Origin: JBEKOF01 sp049513975
GTDB taxonomy: Bacteria > Verrucomicrobiota > Verrucomicrobiia > Limisphaerales > Palsa-1400
DNA: 18,184 nucleotides
NCBI GenBank assembly: GCA_049513975.1
Contig: JBEKVM010000164.1
Location: forward strand, 1 to 18,184
Reading direction: 5' to 3'
Shown: in pieces, positions 7,218 through 14,772 of the stretch
How positions within the stretch are numbered: the first letter of the stretch is position 1
Layout: each line of letters starts with the position of its first letter
Notes under the pieces: model-generated
The model's input: the letters and a program-made list of their open reading frames with translations, nothing else
Told to the model about the DNA's origin: nothing
The model's database searches: none
Position numbers and translations under genes: made by a program

Positions 7218-7456
7218 GAAATGATGAATTATAAAGGGAAGGACGGGGCAAGACGCAAAAACCCGCAAAACCGCAAGCAAAAGAATTGAACCGCGGATGG
7301 ACGGAGAGCAGAGGGGCGGCGGAAGGCAAAATCATCCATGGCAAAATCATAGACCACTGATTTCGCCGATGGCGCGGATACGGACATGAACGAACAAAGG
7401 CTTTTGAACAGGAGCAAAGGGAGGACACAGAGGAGAGAGTCGGAGGAGGAAATTAT

Positions 7457-7484
7457 GAATGCTAAATGCTAAATGATAAATGGC
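7457..7484. repeat. 7-bp tandem repeat (AAATGCT-type, four units)
   Basis: GAATGCT, AAATGCT, AAATGAT and AAATGGC follow each other without gaps at 7457-7484. This is a short imperfect microsatellite-like run. Confidence 0.75.
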
Positions 7485-7593
7485 AAGAAGGGCGGCGGAA
7501 GGCCGTTGGGGCGTGGCTTCTCAGGGCGCTGGCATCGCACGGGGTTCATCGTGAGAGGGTATATCGGGCCTATATAGACCCACCTATAACTCA

Positions 7594-9483
7594 ATGATTT
7601 ACAGGCTGTTACGCATTTTGGCGAAATATACCGTAAACGTCCTTTTGCCAGGGACTTATACAGTGGAAGCGCGGGTGGCGGGGATTGGGACGAACGTTGG
7701 CGGCGTTTTCCAGTGCGACTTTACAAACGGTTGCGGGGTGCTCAGCAACAGCGGCGGCATCTCCAACAGTACAGGCCGACTGACGAACACGACAACAAAC
7801 TGGACGGATGTCTCAGCGGTGGTATATTTACCCAACGGCACCAACGTTATGACATTACAATGCTTGGCCAACGGGAGCGACGGCTCGCATGTAGGCAGAT
7901 TCAACTACATCTCCATTTATCCTTGGTGGCCGGGTCCGTTGCAAACCAATGTTTCGACCAATGTGCCTCATCTCATAAGCGACGACGACTCATGGTACAC
8001 GTCGTCCAACAACGCCTATTGGATTCAATATGTCATCAATGGATTTTCCAATGGCGGCGTCGTTTCCATTCCCTCTGGAACTTATTATGTGGCCCAATTG
8101 AGCACGAATGACGTATCGGCGGCTTATGCCAGCTCCGCCATGTCGGTCGTGGCCAACAACGTAATTATCGAGGGCGCCGGCGTCGGCGCCGGCGTCTCTA
8201 ACACGACCCTTATTGCGCACAATCGCGCAACGACGATCTTCTCCTTCGGGCAGAACGCTTTGCAGTACAACCCCCTATGCACCAATTTGACCCTGCGGGA
8301 TATGACCCTTGTTGCCCGGCCGCATCTGGTTTTTACCAACATATTGTCAGTCAATACCAACATGTACGAACGCGGCCAGCTATACGATGACAGGACCGGC
8401 AGAGCCACAGGTACGCTGGTTGAGTTTTATGGTAACTACACGGCAGATCCTTGGCAGTACACCCAAAACATTCTCGTCAGCAACTGCGTCTTCCTCCATG
8501 CCATTCAATCGCTTGGGCTTTATGCGGCCGTCAGCAATTGTCTCGTTCGTGAATGTACCTTCATTCCCTGGGACCTTACGAATTCTTTCGACGGCACAAC
8601 CAATACGCCTCCGGGAGAAATTCCCACGGCCTATACAACCGGCTACGCTGGACAGGAGGTGGGAATCATGGGCGGCGGCAATAACATAGTAATTGTCGAA
8701 AACACCTACAACAACATTGGAACCGCCACGAACACGAATAACTTTCAGACCTCGGCCCCGGACGGGTTTGTTTGGCTGCAATCCGGAGGCAACGCCTTTA
8801 TAGGCCGAAATTTGATCGGCAATTACGCGCTGGAAGGGATTCAGCTTGATGCTGGGCCTACCGCCGTGGTTGGAAACACATATTGCACCGTCGTCAGTTG
8901 CTACTCTGCCTGCGCCTTGAGCGCCGGGGGGACGAAGCAGGCCGGGCTTACTGGGACCAGCAACGATTATGCCACATGCTTCATTGGCAATTGGGTGCAT
9001 GGCGGCCGGAACGGGGAATGTTGGACTGCCGCCCCAGGCCCCAATGCCCGACCGTTCACTCTGAATTTTTCGGGCAATTATTTGAACGTCTTCCCGCCCT
9101 TCAACGAGGTCGGCGATCATCCCGGAGGCGCGGTGACTGTTTCGGTTTGCCAATCGGCCAATATCTTTGGCAACACGCTGGCTATGGGAAGTTGCGGCGT
9201 GCTATTCGGGGCGAACTGCACGAATGGAGTGGTTTTGAACAATGATTTCGGAAATGTCACGTACGGAGGGATTTGCCTCGCTTGGGGCATCGTGGCCTCG
9301 CCCTCGCTGCAGAACGCCCAGATTTTCAGGAACATCCTTGGAAAAGGCCTGACTTTCCACACCCAGGTGAGTTATCCTTACAGTTTTGACTGGTTTTTGA
9401 ACCAGAATCAATATGTCAACGGTGCCATGAGCGTCCCACCATTTCTTGACCCCGCGGCCTCCGCGGCCCACGTATCCAATTGA
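7594..9483 (+). CDS. Beta-helix protein with a truncated CBM6-like N-terminus
   Basis: 629 aa. Residues 11-110 resemble the later half of a CBM6-type carbohydrate-binding module: KYTVNVLLPGTYTVEARVAG opens it, then NGTNVMTLQCLANGSDG and VGRFNYISIYP close it. From about 130, AYWIQYVINGFSNGGVVSIPSGTYYV begins a right-handed parallel beta-helix of the pectate-lyase-like superfamily, with many short Asn/Gly-rich turns (for example GGGNNIVIVENTYNNIGT) to about 600. The encoded N-terminus has no signal peptide and lacks the earlier CBM strands, and an in-frame stop lies at 7552-7554, so the gene seems to have lost its 5' end. No catalytic residues are identified, so substrate and activity (polysaccharide binding or cleavage, adhesion) are unknown. 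The next gene starts 11 bp later and may be cotranscribed. Confidence 0.7.
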   Translation: MIYRLLRILAKYTVNVLLPGTYTVEARVAGIGTNVGGVFQCDFTNGCGVLSNSGGISNSTGRLTNTTTNWTDVSAVVYLPNGTNVMTLQCLANGSDGSHVGRFNYISIYPWWPGPLQTNVSTNVPHLISDDDSWYTSSNNAYWIQYVINGFSNGGVVSIPSGTYYVAQLSTNDVSAAYASSAMSVVANNVIIEGAGVGAGVSNTTLIAHNRATTIFSFGQNALQYNPLCTNLTLRDMTLVARPHLVFTNILSVNTNMYERGQLYDDRTGRATGTLVEFYGNYTADPWQYTQNILVSNCVFLHAIQSLGLYAAVSNCLVRECTFIPWDLTNSFDGTTNTPPGEIPTAYTTGYAGQEVGIMGGGNNIVIVENTYNNIGTATNTNNFQTSAPDGFVWLQSGGNAFIGRNLIGNYALEGIQLDAGPTAVVGNTYCTVVSCYSACALSAGGTKQAGLTGTSNDYATCFIGNWVHGGRNGECWTAAPGPNARPFTLNFSGNYLNVFPPFNEVGDHPGGAVTVSVCQSANIFGNTLAMGSCGVLFGANCTNGVVLNNDFGNVTYGGICLAWGIVASPSLQNAQIFRNILGKGLTFHTQVSYPYSFDWFLNQNQYVNGAMSVPPFLDPAASAAHVSN

Positions 9484-9493
9484 AAGGACTGCC

Positions 9494-11026
9494 ATGAAAA
9501 GTGAAGAAAAAACAAAGAGTGGATTTGACCGCAAAGAACACAGAGATCGCAGGGCTGGATTGTCTTGTTTGGTGTTCTTGGGGTTGTTTGCGGTTAATTC
9601 CATTTGCAGCGCGCAGATTCAGCAGGCCTGGGTAGCCCGCTACAACAACGGCATCACCAATGGCACGAATCAAGCCGTGAAAATGGCATTGGACACCAAC
9701 GGTAATATCTACGTGACAGGCTTCTCGCAGAACACGAATGGGAATTTTGGCTACGCGACGATCAAGTACGCGCCCAATGGCAATCAGGTGTGGGTGGCGC
9801 GTTATGACTCCACCAACTATACTGGCGCGCACCCGACGGGACTTTCGCTCGATCACCAAAGCAACACGGTGGTCACCGGTAGCGCCGTTACGGTAAAGTA
9901 CGATTGCAATGGCAATCAGCTTTGGGCGTTGCCGTATAACGGCGCGGGTGTGGCCCTGGACAGCAGCAACAATGTTTGCATCACCGGCGTCGCCAGCAAT
10001 TATACCACGATGAAATTCAGTTCTGCGGGGAGCAATCTTTGGACTCAAACTTTTAAATCAGCCGGCCCGTGTGGCGCGCAAACAATCAACATAAGCTCCT
10101 CAAACGACATTTACGTTTGCGGCTATGAGTTTTACTCCTATATACCGTTTTCACATTATGTTCATGCAACGACAATCAAGTACGACACGCTTGGCTCGCC
10201 GCTTTGGATGGTCAGCGCGGGCCAAGGAACGCAAGGCTATGTTAATATCCCAGAAGCCCAACTCGATAATGTAGGCAATTTTTATTTCCTGTTCAACTCC
10301 GACCTCGGCGCCTACAAGACTTACGCTTACTCTGGCGCAGGCGATGTGTTGTGGGGTGTCGGCAGTCCAACAAGCAATACGGGTAATGTAGGATGCGGAG
10401 TGGCTCTCGGCAACTCCAATAATATTATGGTGACCGGAAAGATTCATGATAACTTTGATAATGATTCTTCATACGGCACGTATAAGATTAACACAAATGG
10501 CGCTTATGTGTGGACTAATCTTTACCCGCAAGCGCCGACGACAACAAATGTGGCGACAGCCATAGCACTAGACCAAAGGAACAATGTTTATGTGACCGGC
10601 TACTCGCCTGGGACAAACTCTGGCAACGATATTGTGACGATCAAGTATGACAACAATGGCAATCAAATCTGGCTGGAACGGTATAACGGGCCGGGCAATG
10701 GGGATGACGAGGGGAATGCGATTGCGGTGGATGCCAATGGCAACGTCTATGTCGCCGGCTATGAAACCACCGCGGCGGGAGGCACCGAAATGGTTGTCAT
10801 CAAATACGCGCCGGGCCCCTTTCTGAAGAAGGAGGCCAACGGGAGCTTTTTGTTGCAAGCCGTGGGCGCTGCCGGCGAAAACTTCGATTTCCAGGCCAGC
10901 ACCAATCTGGTGAACTGGCAGGACCTGGGCACCAACACCGCCGACAGCAACGGCCTGGTGCAGTTCCTCGACACCAACGCCCCATTGTACCCCTACCGCT
11001 TCTACCAAACCAATCCGCAGCAGTAA
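9494..11026 (+). CDS. Secreted SBBP-type seven-bladed beta-propeller protein
   Basis: 510 aa from ATG 9494, preceded by AAAGGA at 9484-9489. A basic stretch (residues 1-22) leads to a hydrophobic core (about 23-37, LSCLVFLGLFAVNS) and a CSA|Q signal-peptidase site near residue 40. The body has seven units of the form ALD..N.NIYVTG ... TIKY...GN.[LV]W: examples are KYAPNGNQVW, KYDCNGNQLW, KYDTLGSPLW and KYDNNGNQIW. A closing MVVIKYAPGP completes a predicted seven-bladed propeller (SBBP repeats). The last ~60 residues (FLLQAVGAAGENFDFQASTN... to the stop) match a small C-terminal domain common on secreted verrucomicrobial proteins, possibly a sorting or fold-capping domain. Ligand and role are unknown. 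The N-terminal basic residues come from ACCGCAAAGAACACAGAG, which resembles intergenic repeat sequence. Confidence 0.82.
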   Translation: MKSEEKTKSGFDRKEHRDRRAGLSCLVFLGLFAVNSICSAQIQQAWVARYNNGITNGTNQAVKMALDTNGNIYVTGFSQNTNGNFGYATIKYAPNGNQVWVARYDSTNYTGAHPTGLSLDHQSNTVVTGSAVTVKYDCNGNQLWALPYNGAGVALDSSNNVCITGVASNYTTMKFSSAGSNLWTQTFKSAGPCGAQTINISSSNDIYVCGYEFYSYIPFSHYVHATTIKYDTLGSPLWMVSAGQGTQGYVNIPEAQLDNVGNFYFLFNSDLGAYKTYAYSGAGDVLWGVGSPTSNTGNVGCGVALGNSNNIMVTGKIHDNFDNDSSYGTYKINTNGAYVWTNLYPQAPTTTNVATAIALDQRNNVYVTGYSPGTNSGNDIVTIKYDNNGNQIWLERYNGPGNGDDEGNAIAVDANGNVYVAGYETTAAGGTEMVVIKYAPGPFLKKEANGSFLLQAVGAAGENFDFQASTNLVNWQDLGTNTADSNGLVQFLDTNAPLYPYRFYQTNPQQ

Positions 11027-11175
11027 ATGCAAAAGTCTCGGCTTGACGTTGTTGGCGCAAAAGGGTTCAAACAATAGCTTTGTCCCATAGAATGGCGAAG
11101 ATCCGCGAAATCAAGGACTTACACACGGCTCGAAACGGCTCCGTCATCATCCCCACCACTCCATCACTCCGGCTC

Positions 11176-12372
11176 TTATCCATTCCGCTTCTCCGCAAAC
11201 AGGCCGAGGGAGGCGGTGTAGCTGTGCAGGAAAGTTTTGTCGCCAATCGGGCCCAGTTCGCCGTTGCAGAAAAAGCCCGTCAATTCCAACGGCCCGATTT
11301 TTTGCTGCACCAAACCGGCGTCGTGATCCATCTGCCCGAACAGCCGGTGTCCCCGCCCGTTGCAACTGCACAGGCAACCGCCGTAAATGCGCCGCCCGCC
11401 CAACTGCCCGGCCAGGCGCTCCAACAATGACTTCATGTCCTCGTCCGCCGCGGCGGCGTCGCGGCGTTGGAATTGCAGGGTTTGGCCCTGGCGCGGCCAC
11501 GCCCCCACCGCCAGGCTGCCGGATTTGGGGTCCGCACCCAAAATGTTGCGCACCAGGAAATCGCCGCGGTGGAAATCCTCCAGATATTCATTGACCACCA
11601 GGCCGATGAACAAATTGCCGCGCGCCTGCAATTGTTCGCGGCTGGAAAGATTGCCGAAGGTCTCGACCAGAACTTCATAGGCCGGACGGTTGGCGATTTC
11701 GTGAATGAAATTGCCCTCCGCCTTGGTGATGATCCACGACTCGCCAATGGGCGTGCAACCCTGCGAAACCAGGCTCAACAACTCCACCGCGCCGCCCACC
11801 CCCAGCGCCACGCCGCCTTCCTGAAATACACCGCCATCGAAATAAACTTGCGTGGTCTGCTCCGTGAAATCCCCGCCGGCCAGCCCGCCCACGACCGGCC
11901 CGCCCGGAAACGCGCCATTCCACCCGCGCAAAAACGCCTCGGCATCCAGGTGAAACGGGTCGGCGAAAACCAGCCAGCCATTGATCTGGTCCGGGGCCAA
12001 CCCCGTTTTTAAGCGCCAGTAAGCGGGGCTGCCGGCCTCCTCCACCTGCTGCTGCTTGAATCGCCAGGCCCGCAATTGCGCTCCCGGCAATGAAAAAAGC
12101 GACAACGCCACCCCGGGTTTCTCCTCCCATTCCCGTCCGCCGACAATGAGTCCGGTGCTGGAACAGCCCGCCAGCAGCGGCACCTGGCCATGCACTCGGA
12201 TCAATTCCAGAATCTGGGCCGCCACCGGAAAGAACTGCGGCGTCATAAACACCAGCCCCAGCGACACTTTTGGCGCGAGCAACTGTTGCCGCAATTCCAC
12301 GGCCCAATCCCTCATTCCGGTGTCGTCGAATTCCCGCTGCCAAAGCCCTGAAACTGCGTAATCCTTTTGCAT
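11176..12372 (-). CDS. FIST-domain signal-transduction protein
   Basis: 398 aa covering both FIST_N and FIST_C. FIST is a predicted small-ligand (amino-acid-type) sensory domain that is often fused to signalling outputs. N-terminal signs: LGLVFMTPQFFPVAAQILELIR, then LLAGCSSTGLIVGGREWE (about 85-103), and VGGLAGGDF. C-terminal signs: VSQGCTPIGESWIITKAEGNFIHEIANRPAYEVL, RGNLFIGLVVNEY, RRIYGGCLCSCNGRG and the family's closing FCNGELGPIGD..FLHSYTASLGLF. No kinase, cyclase or methyl-acceptor domain is attached, so it is a stand-alone sensor. It is transcribed away from the aldolase gene. The start at ATG 12372 has no clear ribosome site. Confidence 0.88.
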   Translation of the reverse strand: MQKDYAVSGLWQREFDDTGMRDWAVELRQQLLAPKVSLGLVFMTPQFFPVAAQILELIRVHGQVPLLAGCSSTGLIVGGREWEEKPGVALSLFSLPGAQLRAWRFKQQQVEEAGSPAYWRLKTGLAPDQINGWLVFADPFHLDAEAFLRGWNGAFPGGPVVGGLAGGDFTEQTTQVYFDGGVFQEGGVALGVGGAVELLSLVSQGCTPIGESWIITKAEGNFIHEIANRPAYEVLVETFGNLSSREQLQARGNLFIGLVVNEYLEDFHRGDFLVRNILGADPKSGSLAVGAWPRQGQTLQFQRRDAAAADEDMKSLLERLAGQLGGRRIYGGCLCSCNGRGHRLFGQMDHDAGLVQQKIGPLELTGFFCNGELGPIGDKTFLHSYTASLGLFAEKRNG

Positions 12373-12455
12373 GGAGAGATACCACCAGCAATCGGCCTGA
12401 AAATCAAATCCAATGGAGGAGGGCCAGGGAAGGCCGCTTCCTCTTCAATCCTGGC

Positions 12456-12484
12456 TTTACATTCCCGCCGCCCCTTTCTATACT
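12456..12484 (+). promoter_or_regulatory. Sigma-70-type promoter for the aldolase gene
   Basis: TTTACA (12456-12461) and TATACT (12479-12484) are each one mismatch from consensus and separated by exactly 17 bp. A start near 12491 would give a leader of about 35 nt before the ATG at 12526. This is the best promoter match in the window. Confidence 0.65.
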
Positions 12485-12525
12485 CCCTGTCAACGAGCGC
12501 AAAACCACGCGCCGGCCACTGATTT

Positions 12526-13491
12526 ATGCCACTGACACACACCAAAGATCTATTCGCCAAAGCCCTCAAGGGAAAATACGCGCTGGGGGCCTTCAATGTG
12601 AATGATATGGAGCTGCTCCAGGCCATCGTCGAAGCCTGCGAGGAGGAAAAGGCCCCCTTCATCCTGCAAATCTCCAGGGGCGCCCGGCAATATGCCAACG
12701 CCGTCTATCTGAAAAAGTTGATCGAAGCCGCCGTCTCCACCAGCAACATCCCTCTGGCCGTCCACCTGGATCACGGCGACACCTTCGAGCTGTGCAAGGA
12801 GTGCATTGATGAGGGCTTTACCAGCGTCATGATTGATGGCAGCCACGAACCCTTTGCCAGAAATGTCGAACTCTGCCGCCGCGTCGTCGAATACGCCCAC
12901 CCGCACAATTGTGTGGTGGAAGGGGAGTTGGGCATGCTGGTGGGCGCCCAGCACGACGCCGGCGAGGAAGGGGGCGGCTATTCCAAGGGCGGCGCTTATA
13001 CCCACCCGGACGAAGCCGTGGAATTCGTGCGGCAGACCGGGGTGGATTCCCTGGCCGTCGCCATCGGCAACTCCCACGGCGCTTATAAATTCAAGGGCGC
13101 GCAACACCTCGATTTGGACCGCCTCAAAGCCATCAAAAAGGCCCTGCTCGACGCCGGCCTGGGCGATTATCCCCTGGTCCTGCACGGCGCTTCCAGCGTG
13201 CCCAAGGACCTGGTGCAGGAAATCAACAAATACGGCGGCAAACTGGGCGAAGACACGGCGGGCGTGCCGGAGGCCGACATCGAAATCGCCCGACGGGTCG
13301 GTTGCACCAAAGTCAACATTGACACCGATTTGCGTCTGGCCATGACCGCCGCCATCCGCAAATGCCTGTTTGAAAACCCGAAAGAATTTGACCCGCGCAA
13401 ATACCTCGGCCCCGCCCGCGCCCGCGTCAAGGAATTGGTCCGCCACAAAGTCCGGGACGTGCTGGGTTGCGCCGGCCACGCCTTTGATTAG
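12526..13491 (+). CDS. fba: Class II fructose-bisphosphate aldolase
   Basis: 321 aa. It catalyses reversible cleavage of fructose-1,6-bisphosphate to glyceraldehyde-3-phosphate and dihydroxyacetone phosphate, in glycolysis and gluconeogenesis. Zinc enzyme signatures: AVHLDHGD (78-85) with D82 and zinc ligand H83, VEGELGMLVG (131-140), zinc ligand H184 in GNSHGAYKF, H220 in VLHGASSVP, and the phosphate-binding KVNIDTDLR (262-270). The Cys-Ala-Gly-His-Ala ending is typical for the group. Length fits the short class II forms. Related tagatose/ketose bisphosphate aldolases share these motifs, but GAYKF with the G-G-Y-S-K-G-G segment (149-156) favours fructose-bisphosphate. It is transcribed from its own promoter, 109 bp before rpsU. 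Confidence 0.94.
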   Translation: MPLTHTKDLFAKALKGKYALGAFNVNDMELLQAIVEACEEEKAPFILQISRGARQYANAVYLKKLIEAAVSTSNIPLAVHLDHGDTFELCKECIDEGFTSVMIDGSHEPFARNVELCRRVVEYAHPHNCVVEGELGMLVGAQHDAGEEGGGYSKGGAYTHPDEAVEFVRQTGVDSLAVAIGNSHGAYKFKGAQHLDLDRLKAIKKALLDAGLGDYPLVLHGASSVPKDLVQEINKYGGKLGEDTAGVPEADIEIARRVGCTKVNIDTDLRLAMTAAIRKCLFENPKEFDPRKYLGPARARVKELVRHKVRDVLGCAGHAFD

Positions 13492-13501
13492 GCGTGTTTT
13501 T

Positions 13502-13517
13502 GCCGGTTGACACCGGC
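13502..13517 (+). promoter_or_regulatory. Dyad containing a consensus -35 hexamer upstream of rpsU
   Basis: GCCGGT (13502-13507) and ACCGGC (13512-13517) flank TGAC, forming a tight stem-loop. The core reads TTGACA (13507-13512), an exact -35 consensus. The expected -10 position (13530-13535, CATCGT) is weak. It may be a regulated promoter for rpsU, or the stem may be an end signal for the aldolase message, though no T-run follows. Confidence 0.3.
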
Positions 13518-13553
13518 CCCGGGTGGGCGCATCGTATCCAACCATTTAAGAGC

Positions 13554-13572
13554 GCGGGCCATGCCGGCCCGC
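13554..13572 (+). other. GC-rich stem-loop in the rpsU leader
   Basis: GCGGGCC (13554-13560) pairs perfectly with GGCCCGC (13566-13572) around ATGCC. A smaller CGCC/GGCG stem follows at 13570-13582. These lie 29 bp before the rpsU start and just before the GGAGAGG ribosome site, so they could affect its translation or stop transcription from fba. The evidence is structural only. Confidence 0.4.
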
Positions 13573-13600
13573 CGCTAAGGCGGAGAGGAAGTGAGATTTT

Positions 13601-13798
13601 TTGACCGAAATAAGACTTAAAAAAGGCGAACCAGTGGACAAGGCGCTGCGCCGGCTGAAGAAAAAGATAGACCGGGAAGGCACACTCAAGGAAGTGCGCA
13701 ATCACCGGCACTTTGAAAAGCCCAGCGAGCGCAAACGGCGCAAAACCAAGGCCGCCCGCTTTTCCGCCATGCTGACCGCCCGTTACGCCGATATGTGA
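13601..13798 (+). CDS. rpsU: 30S ribosomal protein S21
   Basis: 65 aa, the normal size. S21 is a small basic protein of the 30S subunit that lies near the anti-Shine-Dalgarno end of 16S rRNA and helps initiation. The sequence LKKGEPVDKALRRLKKKIDREGTLKEVRNHRHFEKPSERKRRK is diagnostic of the family. The start is TTG at 13601; upstream GGAGAGG (13582-13588) is a good ribosome site, though about 12 bp away. The nearby GTG (13591) is out of frame. The weak TTG start in a ribosomal protein is unusual. It is followed after 59 bp by the TIM-barrel gene. Confidence 0.95.
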   Translation: MTEIRLKKGEPVDKALRRLKKKIDREGTLKEVRNHRHFEKPSERKRRKTKAARFSAMLTARYADM

Positions 13799-13857
13799 CC
13801 TGTCTGGCATTCTCACCGCCGGGCGCCGCCCCCCCGGACTGCGCCCGGCTTTCTGTC

Positions 13858-14772
13858 ATGTATTCATTTTCCACTTGCTGGAATTCTCACCGCCATACCG
13901 ATGGACGCGCCCTCCTGCGCGAAATCCACTCCCTGGGCTTTGACCACGCCGAACTCAGCCACGGCATCCGCGTCAGTTTGCTTCCCGGCATCTTCGAGGC
14001 GGTGGACGCCGGCGATATCAAAATCTCCTCGCTGCATAATTTTTGTCCCCTGCCCATGGGCGTCAATCATGCCGCCCCCAATCTTTACAAGTTTTCCTCC
14101 GCCAACCCACGCGAGCGTGAAAACGCCTGGCGCCACACCCTCAAAACCATCGAGACCGCCGCCCGCGTCCACGCCCAGGTGGTCGTCCTGCACCTGGGGG
14201 ACATCGAGATGAAGGAATACACCGATAAACTCGTGGGCATGGCCCAGGACGGCCAAAAGGGAACGCCCAAATACGAAAAGCTCTGCGCCGAGTTGCTGGA
14301 AAAACGCGAAGAGAAAAAAATCGAGGCGGTGGACCTGGCCGGCGAAATGCTGGGGCGTCTGGCCGCGGAAGCCGAGAAGCGCGGCCTCAAATTGGGCATC
14401 GAAAACCGCGCCGCCCTCGAGGAAATCCCCCTGGAAGACGATTTCGCTTTTCTCCTGCGCGAATTCAACCGCCCCGGCGTCGGCTACTGGCACGACACCG
14501 GCCACGCCCAGATCAAGGAGAACCTGGGTTTCATTTCCCACGTCATGCACCTGGAATCCCTGGCCGGGCGCCTGCTCGGCTTTCATATTCATGATGTCGA
14601 ATTTCCCGGCCGCGATCATCGCCCGCCCGGCCGGGGCATGATTGATTTTGCCGCGCTCAAACCGTCGGTCAAACCGCAGCACATCAAAGTCTTCGAGTTC
14701 AGCCCCAGCCTGACCGAGGAAGAGGCCCGCCAGGGCGTGGCCCATATCAAGCAGCTTTGGGGTGACGAATGA
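13858..14772 (+). CDS. Xylose-isomerase-like TIM-barrel protein (sugar phosphate isomerase/epimerase family)
   Basis: 304 aa from ATG 13858 (MYSFSTCWNSHRHTDGRALLREIHSLGFDHAEL). An in-frame GTG at 13795 would add 21 residues not typical of the family. Barrel and metal-site signatures: GFDHAELSHG, SSLHNFCPLP, VVLHLGDIEM, LGIENRA (about 180-186), GYWHDTGHAQI (about 213-223), LGFHIHDVEF and, near the end, HIKVFEFSPS. The Glu, Asp, His and Glu residues in these segments are the expected divalent-metal ligands shared with AP endonuclease family 2. Substrate is unknown. It overlaps the flippase-like gene by 4 bp (ATGA), so the two are cotranscribed and perhaps linked in function. Confident family, unknown reaction. 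Confidence 0.87.
   Translation: MYSFSTCWNSHRHTDGRALLREIHSLGFDHAELSHGIRVSLLPGIFEAVDAGDIKISSLHNFCPLPMGVNHAAPNLYKFSSANPRERENAWRHTLKTIETAARVHAQVVVLHLGDIEMKEYTDKLVGMAQDGQKGTPKYEKLCAELLEKREEKKIEAVDLAGEMLGRLAAEAEKRGLKLGIENRAALEEIPLEDDFAFLLREFNRPGVGYWHDTGHAQIKENLGFISHVMHLESLAGRLLGFHIHDVEFPGRDHRPPGRGMIDFAALKPSVKPQHIKVFEFSPSLTEEEARQGVAHIKQLWGDE

Larger units (their letters stand above)
6313..7593. other. Gene-free, repeat-rich 1.3-kb intergenic region
   Basis: No convincing gene is found on either strand. Open frames here are short and made of the repeats themselves. The region holds three 10-bp-period tandem arrays (6431-6460, 6661-6740, 6901-6950), two copies of an ~84-bp element (6530-6613, 6767-6849), a 7-bp tandem (7457-7484) and a stem-loop (7195-7217). 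Between 7240 and 7440 it is purine-rich with phrases such as GAACCGCGGATGG and ACCACTGATTTCGCCGATGG, which I associate from memory with dispersed intergenic repeats in Verrucomicrobiota. It ends at a likely truncation point of the next gene. Confidence 0.7.
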
